A stretch of 64,000 nucleotides of DNA from Trematomus loennbergii. Its lineage: Eukaryota; Chordata; Actinopteri; Perciformes; Nototheniidae. Every line of letters begins with the position of its first letter. Within the stretch, counting starts at the first letter, position 1. Of the stretch, positions 1 through 12,900 are shown in pieces. The notes beneath the pieces were generated by a model. The model had not been told where the DNA came from, made no database searches, and saw nothing but the letters and a program-made list of their open reading frames with translations. Location: contig JAAOOA010000033.1 in NCBI GenBank assembly GCA_012861695.1, positions 22,811,434 through 22,875,433 on the forward strand. Direction: 5' to 3'. The translations under genes and the position numbers were made by a program.

Positions 1-845
1 GACTTTCCATCATCTTTCAAAAACAACTTACCACAGAGTTTCCTTCCTGAAACCTTCAGTTTTCTTGCTGACTATGAGTTGTCATTCATGGCTACCAGTT
101 CATTTTGTTGGTTTGAAATGTGCGCTGCACGGGCCACAAACTCAGGGCATTCACAACTACTGCGTGTTAGTAATCATCAACTCCTATAAGTCAACTTGTT
201 AGTTAATTAAGGAGGTTGGGCGATTCGTGGAACCACTCACCTGTTAAATTGTGCCGGCTTACTCTGTCGCCAGCAGCAGTGAAATATATAGATAATTACA
301 TTTCAGATCATTTTTGTACTGAAACCGTTTCTCCTTGTAAATGTGACAACACCATAACCCTAACCCTTAATTACACTTCATTTATTGACAATTCGTTTTT
401 TACTATTGTGTGTTTATTTATTTATTCATTATGCATTTTATGTGGGGTGTGATTTTTAATTATTTGACTAACACCTTCATTGTATACCTGCATGCCTTCT
501 TAATATTGTCTACTTTTATGAATGATTATACACCATTGCCAGGCCTTTTTACTGACCCACCTCCATTATAGGTCCCCAGGAGGGTAGTCGATCTCCAGGC
601 CCCGCTGTTCCACCTCTTCTGTGGTCTGCTCCACTCTTGCTTTTTTAATTGTGTTTTTATTTTAACAGTACTTTTACAAACATTTGATGTATTTCCTTGG
701 GGTTCTTAGAAGGTTTTTAGCCACCATATTATCCCCGAGAGCCAGTGCAATGCAGCGCAGCGCTCCTCTGGGGAGATTCAAGGGCTGTGCTGCAGCTCCT
801 GATCGGAGCAGAGACACACGTTCACTAAGACAACATATTTATCTT
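1..845. other. Unassigned sequence, no gene seen
   Basis: I see no supported gene, RNA or complete mobile element. Open frames here are short and unlike any family I know. The only small pattern is two telomere-like CCCTAA units near 355-370, too short to mean much. Confidence 0.5.
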
Positions 846-998
846 GTCACAGAGATCTGCTATTTTAAAGTAAAGTCATATATCGAACTTAAATATAGTC
901 TATTTTATAAAACAAGAAAAGTTGTAACATATATGTCGTTTTTGGAAACATATGTCAAATGAGCGAGGGTGATGACGTCAGAGCATCAGTGTAGAAAG
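846..998. repeat. Dispersed repeat, matching 59909-60038
   Basis: About 150 bp beginning near TCACAGAGATCTGCTATTTT aligns, with substitutions and small indels, to 59909-60038 in the same orientation. Shared stretches include the GATCTGCTATTTTAAAGTAAA block, an AAACATATG block and a GAGCATCAG block. The distant copy lies inside the 4.37-kb element at 57957-62324, so this is probably a fragment of the same or a related transposon. I could not find its ends here. Confidence 0.5.
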
Positions 999-2346
999 TC
1001 TTCCAACAACATTTCTCTTTGATTAAGCAGTCTTTAATTTAGAGTGGTAGTAAACATTTAAGGTCAATGATTACTATGTAAGACAGTAGTGACCACATAT
1101 CTTTAGACTCAAGGGAACTTTGAAAATTGAGACAATTAAGGTCTTTGAATAGGCACACAAGTTGAGGTCTTTTTGAAATCCAAACTGCTGTGTGGATGAT
1201 TTGCGTGATGCACATATAGCCTACTGTAGATTAGAACCACTCAGCAAATATAGGAGTGATGTCTTACGAGGTATGTAACGTTTTCCAAAAAAAAGGGGCA
1301 GAATTACATTTAAAATGAATAGAAGCTGCATCCCATATGGAGTTTGCAGAAGCAAATCTAATTTGAGAGAGCTTCTCGTACCAACGACTGTCAAATCTGG
1401 TCCCCAATTATATCAAGCAGATTGTATAACAGGCACAGAAACTATGACATAGCATTACCCATTATAGTCCAAGGGCTGCTGACGCTTCAGATCTGTTACT
1501 TAATAGGCCATCAGAGGAGTTTCAGAGTCGTGTCAGTTATTGCTTCAAGCACGTTCCGGTCTGCAGAGAGGGGGAAAGCTATTATGAAAAGTTATGCTTG
1601 AGCCTGTGCTGCAAGTAAAAACTATTAAAAACTGACCTTTTGATTCCGCTACTGCCTGCAATCAATCACTACAAAGTATCCCAAAGAAGATTGCGACAAA
1701 ATGTATATAGATATATATAATAAAAAAATGTAAAATGTCTTCATTGTGCGATGAAGACCTCCAGTAGTATTCTTGACATCTTAACTGCAGCAGTCATAAC
1801 TATTATCAGGTCATTTCTTCACATAGCATGACTGGGGCCAAACTTAGAGTGCAATGAACTTTCCTCTGAAGGTCAAATGCTGCAATAATATCAAACAGCA
1901 TGTGCCCTCGAATGAAGCATATCAAAAAGAAAGGAAAGAAGCGCATGTTCCTTCTTCAAGTACTTTCTTCTGAAATCACACAGTTTATGACCCCTTTGTA
2001 ATTGCTGAACCATGGGGATGTCAGGGCTGCCAGACTTTATTGAGGGCGATGGGTGAGAGAGATTACAGCCATCAATATAGATTTGGATGTTACTCACACC
2101 TCTGTAGAGCAATGGGTAACCCAGAGGCTCAGGCCAAGGGTGTGTGTTACAGAGTGTCTGTGTGTGTGCAGGAGGGGGGAGAAAGGGGGTGATGCTGGAC
2201 AGATGTGTGCGAGTGTCGAGCTCTGAATGTGTGTTTTGTCAGGTAAAGCTAGTCAGTCATTGGTGTTGCTGCAACATGTCAGGCATGTGGTGGCACATTT
2301 CAGAGGCGACAAGAGAGAGAGGAAGCAAAGTGCAGCTCGGACTGGG
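999..2346. other. Unassigned sequence, no gene seen
   Basis: AT-rich sequence without a recognisable repeat end, RNA gene or coding region. Open frames in it are short and low complexity. Confidence 0.5.
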
Positions 2347-2639
2347 CTGCATCGGTCCTCCATCCACGTTCTGCATCGGTCCTCCATCCAAGTTCTGCAT
2401 CGGTCCTCCATCCACGTTCTGCATCGGTCCTCCATCCACGTTCTGCATCGGTCCTCCATCCACGTTCTGCATCGGTCCTCCATCCACGTTCTGCATCGGT
2501 CCTCCATCCACGTTCTGCATCGGTCCTCCATCCACGTTCTGCATCGGTCCTCCATCCACGTTCTGCATCGGTCCTCCATCCACGTTCTGCATCGGTCCTC
2601 CATCCACGTTCTGCATCGGTCCTCCATCCACGTTCTGCA
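2347..2639. repeat. 24-bp minisatellite, 12 copies
   Basis: Twelve head-to-tail copies of a 24-bp unit (2347-2634), starting CTGCATCGGTCCTCCATCCA, plus a 5-bp partial copy. The units look identical except that copy 2 has AAG where the others have ACG. Because 24 is a multiple of three and the unit lacks stops in most frames, it gives octapeptide-repeat open frames on both strands (for example IGPPSTFC on plus, MEDRCRTW on minus). Reading open in so many frames argues against coding. The near-identity of copies suggests recent expansion or homogenisation. Confidence 0.95.
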
Positions 2640-2879
2640 GGTGCCAACGTGTTCAGAGCTGTATCATTTCATCATCATTCTGCCAGCAAATATTACACAT
2701 TTGCTCCGTGTGTGAAACATCCGACACCGAAATGTAAGTCACATCTAGTGCTGGCAACATTAACGCTTGCGTAAAATTAAATAAAATAAAATTATTTGCA
2801 TTACCAAGTTTGACCCAAAGTTGTTCCATAATTCCAGCGCAGATGTTTGCCCAGAATGATATGTTTCCAAAAAAGATTA

Positions 2880-2981
2880 GGTTCAACTTAATATTATTGC
2901 TTTCAACTAACCTAATACTGTTATGTGAAATTTGATGAGATAATACATTTAATTAAAGTCAACGTTTCAGTTTTTTCAGTG
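2880..2981. mobile_element. Palindromic MITE family A, half copy (copy 1)
   Basis: Right half only of the palindromic family present in full at 7082-7272. It runs from GGTTCAACTTAATATTATTG through the TTTAATTAAAGTCAACG motif to the terminal GTTTCAGTTTTTTCAGTG. The left arm is missing. It abuts an antisense LINE tail directly at 2982. Confidence 0.7.
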
Positions 2982-3390
2982 CAAGATTCAAGATATTTGA
3001 TTGTCATACGTACAGTATAACAGGCAGTTGCAATGTACAATGCAATTCTTACGTTAAGCTCTCCACACATAAATATTAAGAAACTATTCATACAAACATA
3101 CATATAAGATGAAAACCAGTATATAAGAACATTTAAAAAAAGCTCTAAGCTGACATACATTAAAAAAATCCTGTCTCAGAATAAAAGTGCATGCATAAAA
3201 CAAAAAAGAAATAACATAATACAGGATAAACAGCAGGGTATACAATGGTGTATAAATATATAAATATGCATATAGATAGATATAACAGTATGAATATGAA
3301 TGTAACAGTGTGTAAAACAATATAGTGACAGCCAGTGTGTTGATGGTCATGACTGACTGGACATCAGTAATAACCACTTGTTCACTTTAG
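2982..3390 (-). mobile_element. LINE 3' end, antisense, truncated
   Basis: Read on the minus strand, this AT-rich stretch ends in ATGACAATCAAATATCTTGA followed by ATCTTG. That resembles the short tandem tail of Rex1/CR1-like fish LINEs; compare the CCTTGAA tail of the LINE ending at 38989. No coding part is present. The family name is inference from the tail. The boundary near 3390 is set by resumption of the host element at 3397. Confidence 0.45.
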
Positions 3391-3641
3391 GTGCGGGGAA
3401 AACCGAGGAAAGGCCTTTTGCTGAACCGTGCACCAGTCTCTTAAAGTTGGTCCGAAGTTGTAGAGAGCAGACTTGAACAACTCTGTAGGAACAGACAGTG
3501 TTGTGTCTTCTGAGGCCGAATACATGTTCACATTCTGGATAACTTTAAGAAAGAGACAGGAGAAGAGAATCCTTTCAACATCCTTATAAAGGCAGATATC
3601 TTACACAACTTGTTTTTGACCAGGGGTCTCCAACATGTCGA

Positions 3642-3665
3642 TTGCGAGCTACCGGTAGCTCGCAA
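3642..3665. repeat. 24-bp perfect palindrome in hAT left end
   Basis: A self-complementary run centred on ACCGGT with no loop. Its place 21 bp inside the hAT terminus suggests a transposase-binding subterminal motif, by analogy with other hAT elements. Confidence 0.8.
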
Positions 3666-3954
3666 GCAGGGTTCGAGTTATGTGGGAGCCAATGGGAGCT
3701 GAGCTCCCATAAGGAGGGGTCTGAGCTCCCACTGACGCAGTGAAATCATACATCTGTGGGGGTCGCTAATACATTACCAACAACCATTATTTTAAGATTT
3801 AAAGAAAAACATGTTTTCCAAAAGAACTACGCATCTCTTGAATGACAATATGCCTGCACTGCAATACATGATTGCGCAATCTATGCCTGTGAGCGTGCTG
3901 CGCGAGCCGAGATGATGTGTGTGTGCGTAGTTGAACCTTTTCATATTTAAGGTT

Positions 3955-4126
<172 letters not shown>

Positions 4127-4309
4127 CAGGCCCGGACTGGCCATCGGGAGGACCGGGAGGTTTCCCGTGGCGAGAGAGAGAGAGCGCACCGGTTACTTGT
4201 ATTGTTGTTGTTAGCATCTGGTGCACTAGGTGAAAAGAGGATCAGGGGGAGAGGAGGGAGACAGGTGAGGCTGGTTCAGGAGCCCAGACACACTCACAAC
4301 TATAAATGA

Positions 4310-4580
4310 ACCAAAAATAAATAAATAAACAAGTTTCAATGTTTTTTAATATTGGATATGGTATGTTATTGGTTATGGCCATGTTCTTATGATTTTATGA
4401 TTATTTAAATGTATACAGTTCTGTTTCATATGGGTGTTTCCATAGATCTAGTCTCTTTATTTTCCCCTCAAAATGCACCAGATTGGTCTATTTAACTCCA
4501 AAATAAAAAAAAAAATCTTACCGGGGGAGCATGCCCCCGGACCCCCCTAGAGGATTTGAGGTCCATCCCCACTTAAAATA
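4310..4580. repeat. Internal direct duplication in hAT element, unit 1
   Basis: Matches 5490-5735 in the same orientation with many substitutions. Both units run from an AATAAACAAGTTT motif, through GTTATTGGTT and a GTATACAG motif, to an identical CCCCCGGACCCCCCTAGAGG block (starting 4534 here, 5691 in the other), then GAGGTCCA. Confidence 0.75.
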
Positions 4581-5211
4581 TATGTTAACATGGATAGGTT
4601 CCTTAATACATTTGCAATTCTTTTGTAATAGTAACCCATGTCCATATGTTTATTTGTGGGTAATAGATGTAAACTATAGCTATCACTATGGGCAGCAACG
4701 CTGTAAATATTGACAAATAAATCCAGCAAAATGGCACAAAAGAAAACTGGTAGTGGCCTGGCTGAGGGTATAATGTTTAAGTGTGTGCGTGCGCATGCGT
4801 TAGTTTTAAAGACCCCCATAGAGCTCAGTTTATAACTCCAACCCTGCTCGCCAAGCAAATCCAAAATGTAAAAAATACACACAAAAAAAAGGAAATGTAA
4901 TTAAAAGAATCTACCCTATGCATAAATGAAACCTAAATCATAGCAAACGCTATCTACTTACTACAACTCTATATCTATCTAACACCCCTCCTCCCCCCAC
5001 AATGAATATCGACCAATCACGTTCTTGCTTGATTTGCGGGACCAGCGTTGCAGTCGGGAAGAACAGCAATGTGGAGCGGCAGCTCACCGCTTCATAAGGA
5101 GTGTGACCGTGACACTTTTCGAAATCCCGATTGTGTCCCCCCACTTTACAAATATGTTTATTATAGTTTTTTTACGCAAGCCGTCATCGCCACGGAGGAG
5201 CACACAGCCTC

Positions 5212-5350
<139 letters not shown>

Positions 5351-5489
5351 ACCTTCATCTATTTAATGTGTTGTAAGAAATCATTCCAATGTGTACTATA
5401 GGACAGTAAAAAAAACAAAAACAGTTTAAAAGGGGAGTGATTAGTAAAATATGCATAAATAAAAAGAAAGAATGCTAACTAGGTAACAT

Positions 5490-5735
5490 AAGATAAGAAT
5501 AAACAAGTTTAAATGTGTTTGTTATTGGTTGTGATCATATTCTAAAGATGTTTGGATTATTGAAAAGTATACAGCTCCCTTTCATCTGAGTGTTGAGAGC
5601 TGTTTCCATCAATTCATGCTGTGCTCAAAGTGCTCCAGATTGATGCATTTCACTTCAACATTTAAAAAAACAAATCTTCCCGGGGTGCATCCCCCGGACC
5701 CCCCTAGAGGATGTGAGGTCCACCCCCAAATAAAG
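5490..5735. repeat. Internal direct duplication in hAT element, unit 2
   Basis: Partner of 4310-4580. The most conserved part is the C-rich block at 5691 onward; the AT-rich upstream part has diverged more. Confidence 0.75.
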
Positions 5736-6197
5736 CAGGTTGAAATAATTAAATTGAATACATGTTCTTTTAGTAAACACTGAAAATGGTCCCACAGACC
5801 CAAACAGCACACAAAGGTTAAAGGTCAGCATATAATAATGTTAAAATGTGCTAAATATATACACTGCAAAAAACAAAAAAAAGAGGAGTAAAAGTAGCTC
5901 ACGACTTGTTTTATTTTTTGAAAGTAGCTCTCATCCTAAAAAAGGTTGGAGACCCTGACTTAGACAGTGTGTCCCCTGCTTGCAGTGTGATAGCAGCAGA
6001 GATAATATGCGTCGGAAAATGGTTGGACTTCATGCCAATACTTTAGAAATCATGTTATAACATGGTCAAAACTCCCTGATATCTCTTCTTAATTACAACA
6101 CCACACATTTATAAAATAAAAAATGTAAAAAATGTTTCATCACAGATAATTATTGTGATTAACACGATTACATTTTGTATTTGATTGACAGCACTAG

Positions 6198-7081
6198 TCT
6201 CAACATAATGCAGGTGTAAGAGAAAGAAACAGCCTTTTTTCTTCCTCATCTTTGGTCAAACATTATTTTCAATTTCACTTATTTTCTAAGTATAATTTTA
6301 CCTTTGAAAAGAGTTAATTAAATTATCATTTCTAATCTAATTTGCATTTAGTTCTGGGCTGCATTAATACGAGTCATGTGAATGTATTTCATGTGATAAA
6401 TGATACTAATGATGCTGAAGGATGTACATCTCTATCATTATCTCTATTTCTGTCTCAGTGATGAACCCACAGGACAAGAAGCATCATCAGAATAACAGGC
6501 TGTCCTCTTTTAAAGATACCAGCCAATCATTTCACTTTTCTCACCTTTGCAAGATTATATAACGGCTTAAAATCACAGTGTGATATTAGGAGGAAGCATA
6601 ACACTGTAACAGCTTTCTGAAAGTTTAATATAATATTCATATTTTGTAACTATAAGAAACAGTATTCTCTTTGTCCATGATTATATAAGCAAGATGTGTT
6701 TCTTAACCCCGATGAAAAGCAGCAGGAAGCTCCACACTGCAACATTAATGACAGTAAGTGACAGCCACCATTCACTGAGCTCTCCTAATGTTCATATTGC
6801 TATCAGCCTGCTCTCAGACTGATGCTAGTGAAGAAGACGCATATCGATCGGAGTCCCAGCAGCCAATGGGACGAGCTCCTTAGCTCATCTTTCCCAGCAG
6901 CAGCAGCTTTGTCTCCGCTACTTGACGTTCATGTCAATAGAAGGTTGCTCGTAATTTGAGATCTAAATGCCCTTTTTTCCATTGCAGCCGATAGGCATAC
7001 TTGTTTTCTTTGTGTGGCTCTATTTTCATACCAGCTTCTTTGTGGAGAGGAAAGTGGTCCCAGTTTGTGTTTGTCAGCGAG
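6198..7081. other. Unassigned sequence, no gene seen
   Basis: AT-rich sequence without identifiable repeat ends or coding region. Confidence 0.5.
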
Positions 7082-7272
7082 CACTGGAAAAAATGAAACG
7101 TTAATTCAATGTAAGATGTCAACAAAGTCCATATACTGTATAAGGTTAGTTGACAGCAATAATATTAAGTTGAATGTCTTTTTTGATTTAACTTCAACTA
7201 ACCTATTACGGTTAAGTGAAATCGGTTGACATAATACATTCCATTAAAGTCAACGTTTCAGTTTTCTCAGTG
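7082..7272. mobile_element. Palindromic MITE family A, full copy (copy 2)
   Basis: Starts CACTGGAAAAAATGAAACGT and ends AACGTTTCAGTTTTCTCAGTG; the two halves are long imperfect inverted repeats of about 90 bp each. Shared internal motifs are GGTTAGTTGA, GCAATAATATTAAGTTGAA and their complements. It has no coding capacity, so it would have needed a transposase from elsewhere. Superfamily is not clear because I cannot see a convincing target duplication. Confidence 0.8.
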
Positions 7273-7333
7273 AGGTATTGATAAGGGGTGTGAGCGCTGA
7301 TAAGGCTTATTTGACATTTAAAAATGATATGTG

Positions 7334-7384
7334 GAGGCTTTCTGTTTCACTTTTGGTGTCAAAAGTGAAACAGAAGTATGCCTC
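7334..7384. repeat. Hairpin with a perfect 16-bp stem
   Basis: Arms 7340-7355 and 7360-7375 are perfectly complementary around a 4-nt loop (GTGT). A further 5-bp stem (7334-7338 with 7380-7384) extends it after a small asymmetric bulge. It lies 61 bp beyond MITE A copy 2 but does not share its sequence. Confidence 0.85.
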
Positions 7385-7594
7385 AAGAATGGCCACCAAC
7401 ATGGGGGGTTATCGAATGAGCAAGTATGGTTACTAATACTAACAATGAAAAGGTTCTTAATAACTGGCAGTGCAGTAGGTGCATTAGCTCACAATAAAAT
7501 GGCTTTGTCAGGATAATTTTCCAAATAATTATTAATTATTAAATGAATATCTTTATTACACTAAGTCACATCTATGGCGCAATTAACGTCATCT

Positions 7595-7800
7595 TAAAAA
7601 ATAGTCTAGCTTGAAACACCTCCATTGTTTTCCGTAACATAATGACATCACTATTAGCCGGCCAGCTAACCAATCAGAGCAGACTGGGCTCTGGTTTCAG
7701 ACGGAGGGTGAACAGAGGTGCTGCAGCACAGGCAGCAACATTAAAGCATGGAGACATGTCACAGTAGAGACACTAAATACTGATATGTCCTCTTGAAATC
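7595..7800. mobile_element. Fragment of an AGGTCCC-type teleost element
   Basis: Contains the phrase CCAATCAGAGCAGACTGGGC followed by TCTGGTTTCAGACGGAGGG, then an ACATTAAAGCATGGAGACATG segment. I recognise this layout as the right interior of the common TTAAAGGTCC(C)-ended teleost elements; related ends are present at 27134-27329. No inverted ends are preserved here. The call rests on recollection of the family. Confidence 0.4.
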
Positions 7801-9684
7801 CCTCTCTCTCCCGGTGCACTCATAGTATCAGTACAGCTCAGTGTAAGTGTTTTTCTTTCCTTTTCGCCCTCTGCAGTTTCACCAACTGTTAGCCTCGGTA
7901 GATTAAAGATAGATCTTGAAGCTAAGCAAAATGGGAAAAAAGGGCCTTTGTGGAACCCTTTTAGACGGGTGCTGGCATGTTACCCATCTCCTTCCTTCTT
8001 GCTCTCAATCTGATGCTTATTAGAACCCAAATGATATCAGGATGGCAGTGCTTAGGCTGTGTGGGTGGTATACCAATTTCTTGGTAAATTGAAGACACAG
8101 AACAGCTATTTTCACTCATTATTTGAGCTCAGTTTCCTTTAAAAAAAGAACGAAACAACTCACTCAGCTTGTTTTACTTTACCACAGGGATGTGATATTA
8201 TCCCCCGAAAAAAATGGATGATTTAATTCCCAAAAACTATTGCATATAAATCCATGAATACGTAATCTTGTAGGTGTTAAGGGAATAATGAAACATGAGA
8301 TTGTTTAGTGAGTGCCAAAAAGAGAGTACTACTCAGTTTTACATCACCTAAGCAAGAATAGATTTTACCTTCTTTATTCACTGCCAAGTTATGATAAATA
8401 TGTCCTTTAAAAATTGAGTAAACAAGAGCTAATACTCTCGGATTATGTTCTTGTTCTCTCTTTGCTTAATAAGTGGTGTTTATTAATATTGCTTCGACGG
8501 GTAAACTGCTTGTTTAACATTTATTTCGCAGTGATTCCTTTCTTTTATCTCACACACATGTTGACTCTTGTATTCTCAACAGATTTGAGTTAGTGTAGCA
8601 GACTGGATTTGTGGATTCAGGTGTTTTTTCTTTGAGGTGCTACAATGGGAGGACCCTATGGCTCTATACTTAAAACCTTGGATTTGAAAATGTCTACAGG
8701 ATGTAAGCAAGTGAGTAAACCACTAATGCCTTGTCAATAAAGGCCTTTTTGAAAAGGATTGTTAATGGCATGTTCCTGCTAAAGTGGAGTTAAAGACACT
8801 GCTTACAGTTTCGAGATGATAATCATATGATTAAATTATTCTCATTTGGAACACTGCTGCAATGTAGAGCATTTCCTCATTCAAACATCCCTTTGCTTTA
8901 GACAAATAGTCATTTTTATTTTATTTGAAATAACACAAGTTCTCTTTTTTTCATAAGAAATGCAGGATGTTTAAAGTGAAATGGTCTCAGTAGCTGATGG
9001 TCGCTATTCTTGTGCTAATGCTAATTTGCTAATTAAATAAGCTTATTATACACAATAAAACTCACATTTTAGACTTTCTGAAACAGAACCATTTGTCTTA
9101 AATTAAATCTAACTTGAAACCTTTTGAGGAGGAACACATCAGTGCCTTTGTAAATGTCACTGCGCTCTTGAGCAGAGCTCCAATTCTGTAACAACTTTTC
9201 TGAATCAACATTTTCATCACCATAATTCACTGTGCCCTTTCTTTTCTCCGCTTTAAGCCGCACAAACCACTTTGAGCCGCTCACATTTATCCACAGCAGT
9301 TGCTTAGAACACCTCTTTGTCTTTGTAAATCTCTGTGGGTCCAGCCACGGCCAGAACAGAGGCATAAATCAAGCCTACATGTAAAGCAATGCATTCAAAC
9401 AACTGCCGTCCCCTCGGCTGCGGAGGAGTTCCATTGATGGATTTGTAAGGAAACCTTGAGGCAACCAGCAGCTCCAAGTCCTCTGTCCTGAAAGGTTAGG
9501 GCAGATGGATGTTGCTGAAACAGACATTTTTATTTTACACCTGACATTCTGAGTCGAGGGGGATGTAAACTACCACTGACCCTCCGGTGACACCAGAAGG
9601 CTCAGTGCTCAGATAGGCTTATTCAAATGTTCAAGAAACAATGGTGCTGACTGCTTATGTTTCTTTACACTGGAGACAATGCTG
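7801..9684. other. Repeat-poor sequence, no gene seen
   Basis: I see no repeats with recognisable ends and no coding region. It may be intronic or intergenic. Confidence 0.5.
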
Positions 9685-9960
9685 CTCCAAAAACAAGTAA
9701 AACAAGTTTTTTGCTTAAAATAAGTACAAATATCTGCCAATAGAACAGTAATAAATAAAATGCTCTGTAAGATATCTTGAAAAATATATATATAAACTGT
9801 ATATTATATATATAGAAAACAGATTTTGAACTATATTTGACCAGAATCAGGTAATGTTGTGTTTTAAAATAAGCCAGAAATGCTAAAAAATTATATTTTC
9901 CCTCAAAAGTAGCTTTTTGATTTTTCACCGCACGTCATCCCCTTTATTTCAGGAGCATTC
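9685..9960. mobile_element. Possible decayed MITE
   Basis: The text TTGCTTAAAATAAGTACAAA, then TCTGCCAATAGAACAG, AGATATCTTGAAAA and later AAAATAAGCCAGAAA resembles a very common teleost MITE whose full copies begin and end with ACACTGCAAAAA-type ends. Those ends are not preserved here. Weak call. Confidence 0.3.
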
Positions 9961-12900
9961 ATTTTATTTCAAGTTATATAATAGTGACAATCTTACTGGA
10001 AATAAGGCTGGAAATAGTTATTTAGAAGAAAATATGACTTTTAAGATGGCTGGAATTACTTCTTTTTTTATTATAGAGTGAAGTAGATCTGTTGAATCTA
10101 TCACATACTCCAAATAAAATGTACAAAATCTTTACTTTCTCCTCCGCCCCTCCTCTCTCTCTATCCCTCCATCCTTTCACACAGCAGAGGAACACTCTCA
10201 CCCACACATCCTCATGCAACTCTGCAACTTAAACATCCACACAGAGCTCCTAAGCTCTATGTTAAGAGAAGTTAGTTGCATTAATTGTATCTCCGATTAA
10301 AATTAAGGTTGAATGTTTTTTCAGCAAAATAACTGCTGTAAAATAGCCTTTTCCAAACATTTAAAAATATTTATTTCGGACTGACATATACATGTAACCC
10401 TGAGGATCCGGATTCAAAATCCAACTCGGGGTCCGTTTCCACGTGTGGTCCCCTCCATCCCCCCTTTAAACTCCAATATAGCCACCAGTGGCCCAAAAAA
10501 AGAATCTTAAAGAGAGCAATCCAAATGTATTTGCAATGCTAAATGTAGTGTAAAGGTCGGTGGAGTGTGTCAGTTCTTTCTCCCATTCATTTGCAGCCAT
10601 TATACTTTTTGCAGGGTATGCTAATGGTTTATTATGCTCACAAAATAACTTGCCAGATCTACTGCTGCTAAAGTGTATCTGATTATGCCTACTACTGGGC
10701 TTTAAGTCTTTTTTCTTGCACAGTTTGAAAGAAATAATTGCAGAAAATAACTGCTTCTCTACTCCTAGTGGTTGAACAATCTGTATACAAGAGGGCATTG
10801 TGGTTATATTGCCAGCCCTTCCCTGTGAGCTCAGTTTGATGTACCCGTCTGTGTGGCTTGTACTCATGCACAGTGTGTCGGAAAACAAAGCAAGAACTGG
10901 GGAAGGAAGCAACAAAAGCAGATGCTGCTAATGAAAAAAGCACTGATGCAGGGTAAACGAATAGGAACACAGTCCAAGGCTTCATTTGATTGCATTTCAA
11001 GAAAAGAATGCACCATGGCGACCCCAGTGTCTTTTACACATGCTCATTTGCATGAGATGCACTTCAGAAGAGTGTCTTTCCGGAATACAGATTACCACCA
11101 AGACAAAGGAGACAGAAGAGAGCTGTTTGGCCAGCCCAGACGAGCTGTCACACTTTTTTTTTGTGCACTCTTGCTCTTTTCACCATCTCCCAATCGGATG
11201 CTTTTCATGCCTGCCATCGTGTCGGAACCTTAGGACAGAAAGGGTTCATTTCTGGCTGCCCACAGACATACCGCAGTATGATACACAGTTATTGCTGAGG
11301 CTGCCCGGATTGTGTTGCAAGAAAGCACCGATTCCAGTGAATGCATCTAATTATCCGGTGTGTATTGGAAAACAGGAGCGTTTGGCTCCAGGAATTCCCA
11401 AGTGTGCGTCCATGGCTGCTGGACAGATTACAACTTGACAGAGCGTGTCCAGCTTTCAGCATGGCAGTTAAAGTTGTGCCATCTTGCGATAACGAATGAT
11501 GATTGCCTGGCGGACTTTATTGTAATGTTTGTAGAGGCCGCATCACCACCTCAGACTGTGTGATTGTTTATTAGGTAAAGGGTCATTCAAGTCTGATTTT
11601 GCCTCATGACAGCCCACTATCAAATTGGAATAAGCTAAATTAGCCTCCTGGGGGCAGATCTGGATGACATGTGAGTGTCTGATGGCATTTAAATCAGGCC
11701 TCTTCTACCACCTCACACGGTGTGATAGCACTGATGACTGAGGACTAATGACTTAACAGGGAAGGGGCTCAATCACTTTTCATTTAATGAATTTCCGGAG
11801 ATATTCTTTGTGGTATGGAGCTTGAGAAAACTTGAGAACTTTGGATGGATCAGATTTAATTGAAGGTGAATGAAGCCAGGCCTGCGGGGTAGGTGTCACT
11901 TGAAAACATCGATGTGATGAACGAGTTTTGATCACGCTGTCGAAGCATGGCGGAAAACCTTTTTCATCCTGCTGCCATCCCAACATTAGAATACTTTAAA
12001 GAAAGTTGTATTGCAACTTATTCCCAGCTAGACACATGGTCATCATAATGCATATACCTGCATATCTTTCCACAGAGACGCTGTGCTGTGTATTAATGGC
12101 CTTCTCTTGACAGACAACTGTGCTTTGCTGTGCTGCTTTCCCTCCCATTTTCGCTTGCTGCCTCCTCATTAAAATAGAAACAAGTTGGAGGAATCATTGT
12201 CACTCAAACGGCAAGGCTATGTCTGTTGACTACACTTAGACTTACACAGCGACTCCTCACTCCCACTCATGTGTCTACATACGTGGCCCTTGTTTGTACG
12301 GACAGCTGGCACCCACTGAGTGACTCGGTGATCTTTATTGGTGCCTACAGTGACAAAAAGGCAGCGCATTTATCCCCATCTCCCGGAATCCTTCCCATAA
12401 GGATGTGTTCTCAGGGAGAGGAATTGGCTGCATATCGTGTTCCATATAATTCACAACCTGGGGAGCTGCACAACATGAGCGTCCTCAGAGAGTGACGAGC
12501 TATGTGGAGCCACTTTGGCATTCCTTGCAAGGACTTTTTTTCCCTCCACCTTCATTACTGAGTGTACCATGGGACATGAGAGAGGCAGATCAGCATTCCC
12601 ATATGGAAAGCAACATGATTTATGAATACTAATTTAGTCAGATGTCGTCTTGTTAATGCAGATGTGTTATTGCCCCACAGTGGGTAATGCTGCGGGGGCC
12701 CTCAGCAGTGCTTTTTAATCTGGCACTTTGTGTTAAGTTTTTTTTCCTAGAGTGGTTGAGCTCTCCGTTCTGTCCGGAATACATTAGCCTCGGCAGCGAG
12801 CAGGTCAGTGGATTGCAGCGCAGAACAAGGCCAACAATGACCCATTGTTTCTTTACAGCTTGTATTGGCTCAGGGAAGTGTGTGTGTGTGAGTGTGTGTG

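Noticed and set aside
351..372. Telomere repeat at the window start
   Set aside because: Only two CCCTAA-type units, expected by chance; the same holds for 31366-31380.
2347..2639. CRISPR-like array
   Set aside because: The 24-bp units follow one another with no unique spacers, and the window is eukaryotic.
2144..2737. 197-residue open frame with an octapeptide repeat
   Set aside because: The frame exists because the 24-bp minisatellite lacks stops; several other frames on both strands are equally open, and the flanks show no domain or splice context.
10466..11438. Overlapping open frames of 149, 126 and 150 residues on both strands
   Set aside because: They overlap in opposite directions, have no domain I recognise and no consistent splice signals.
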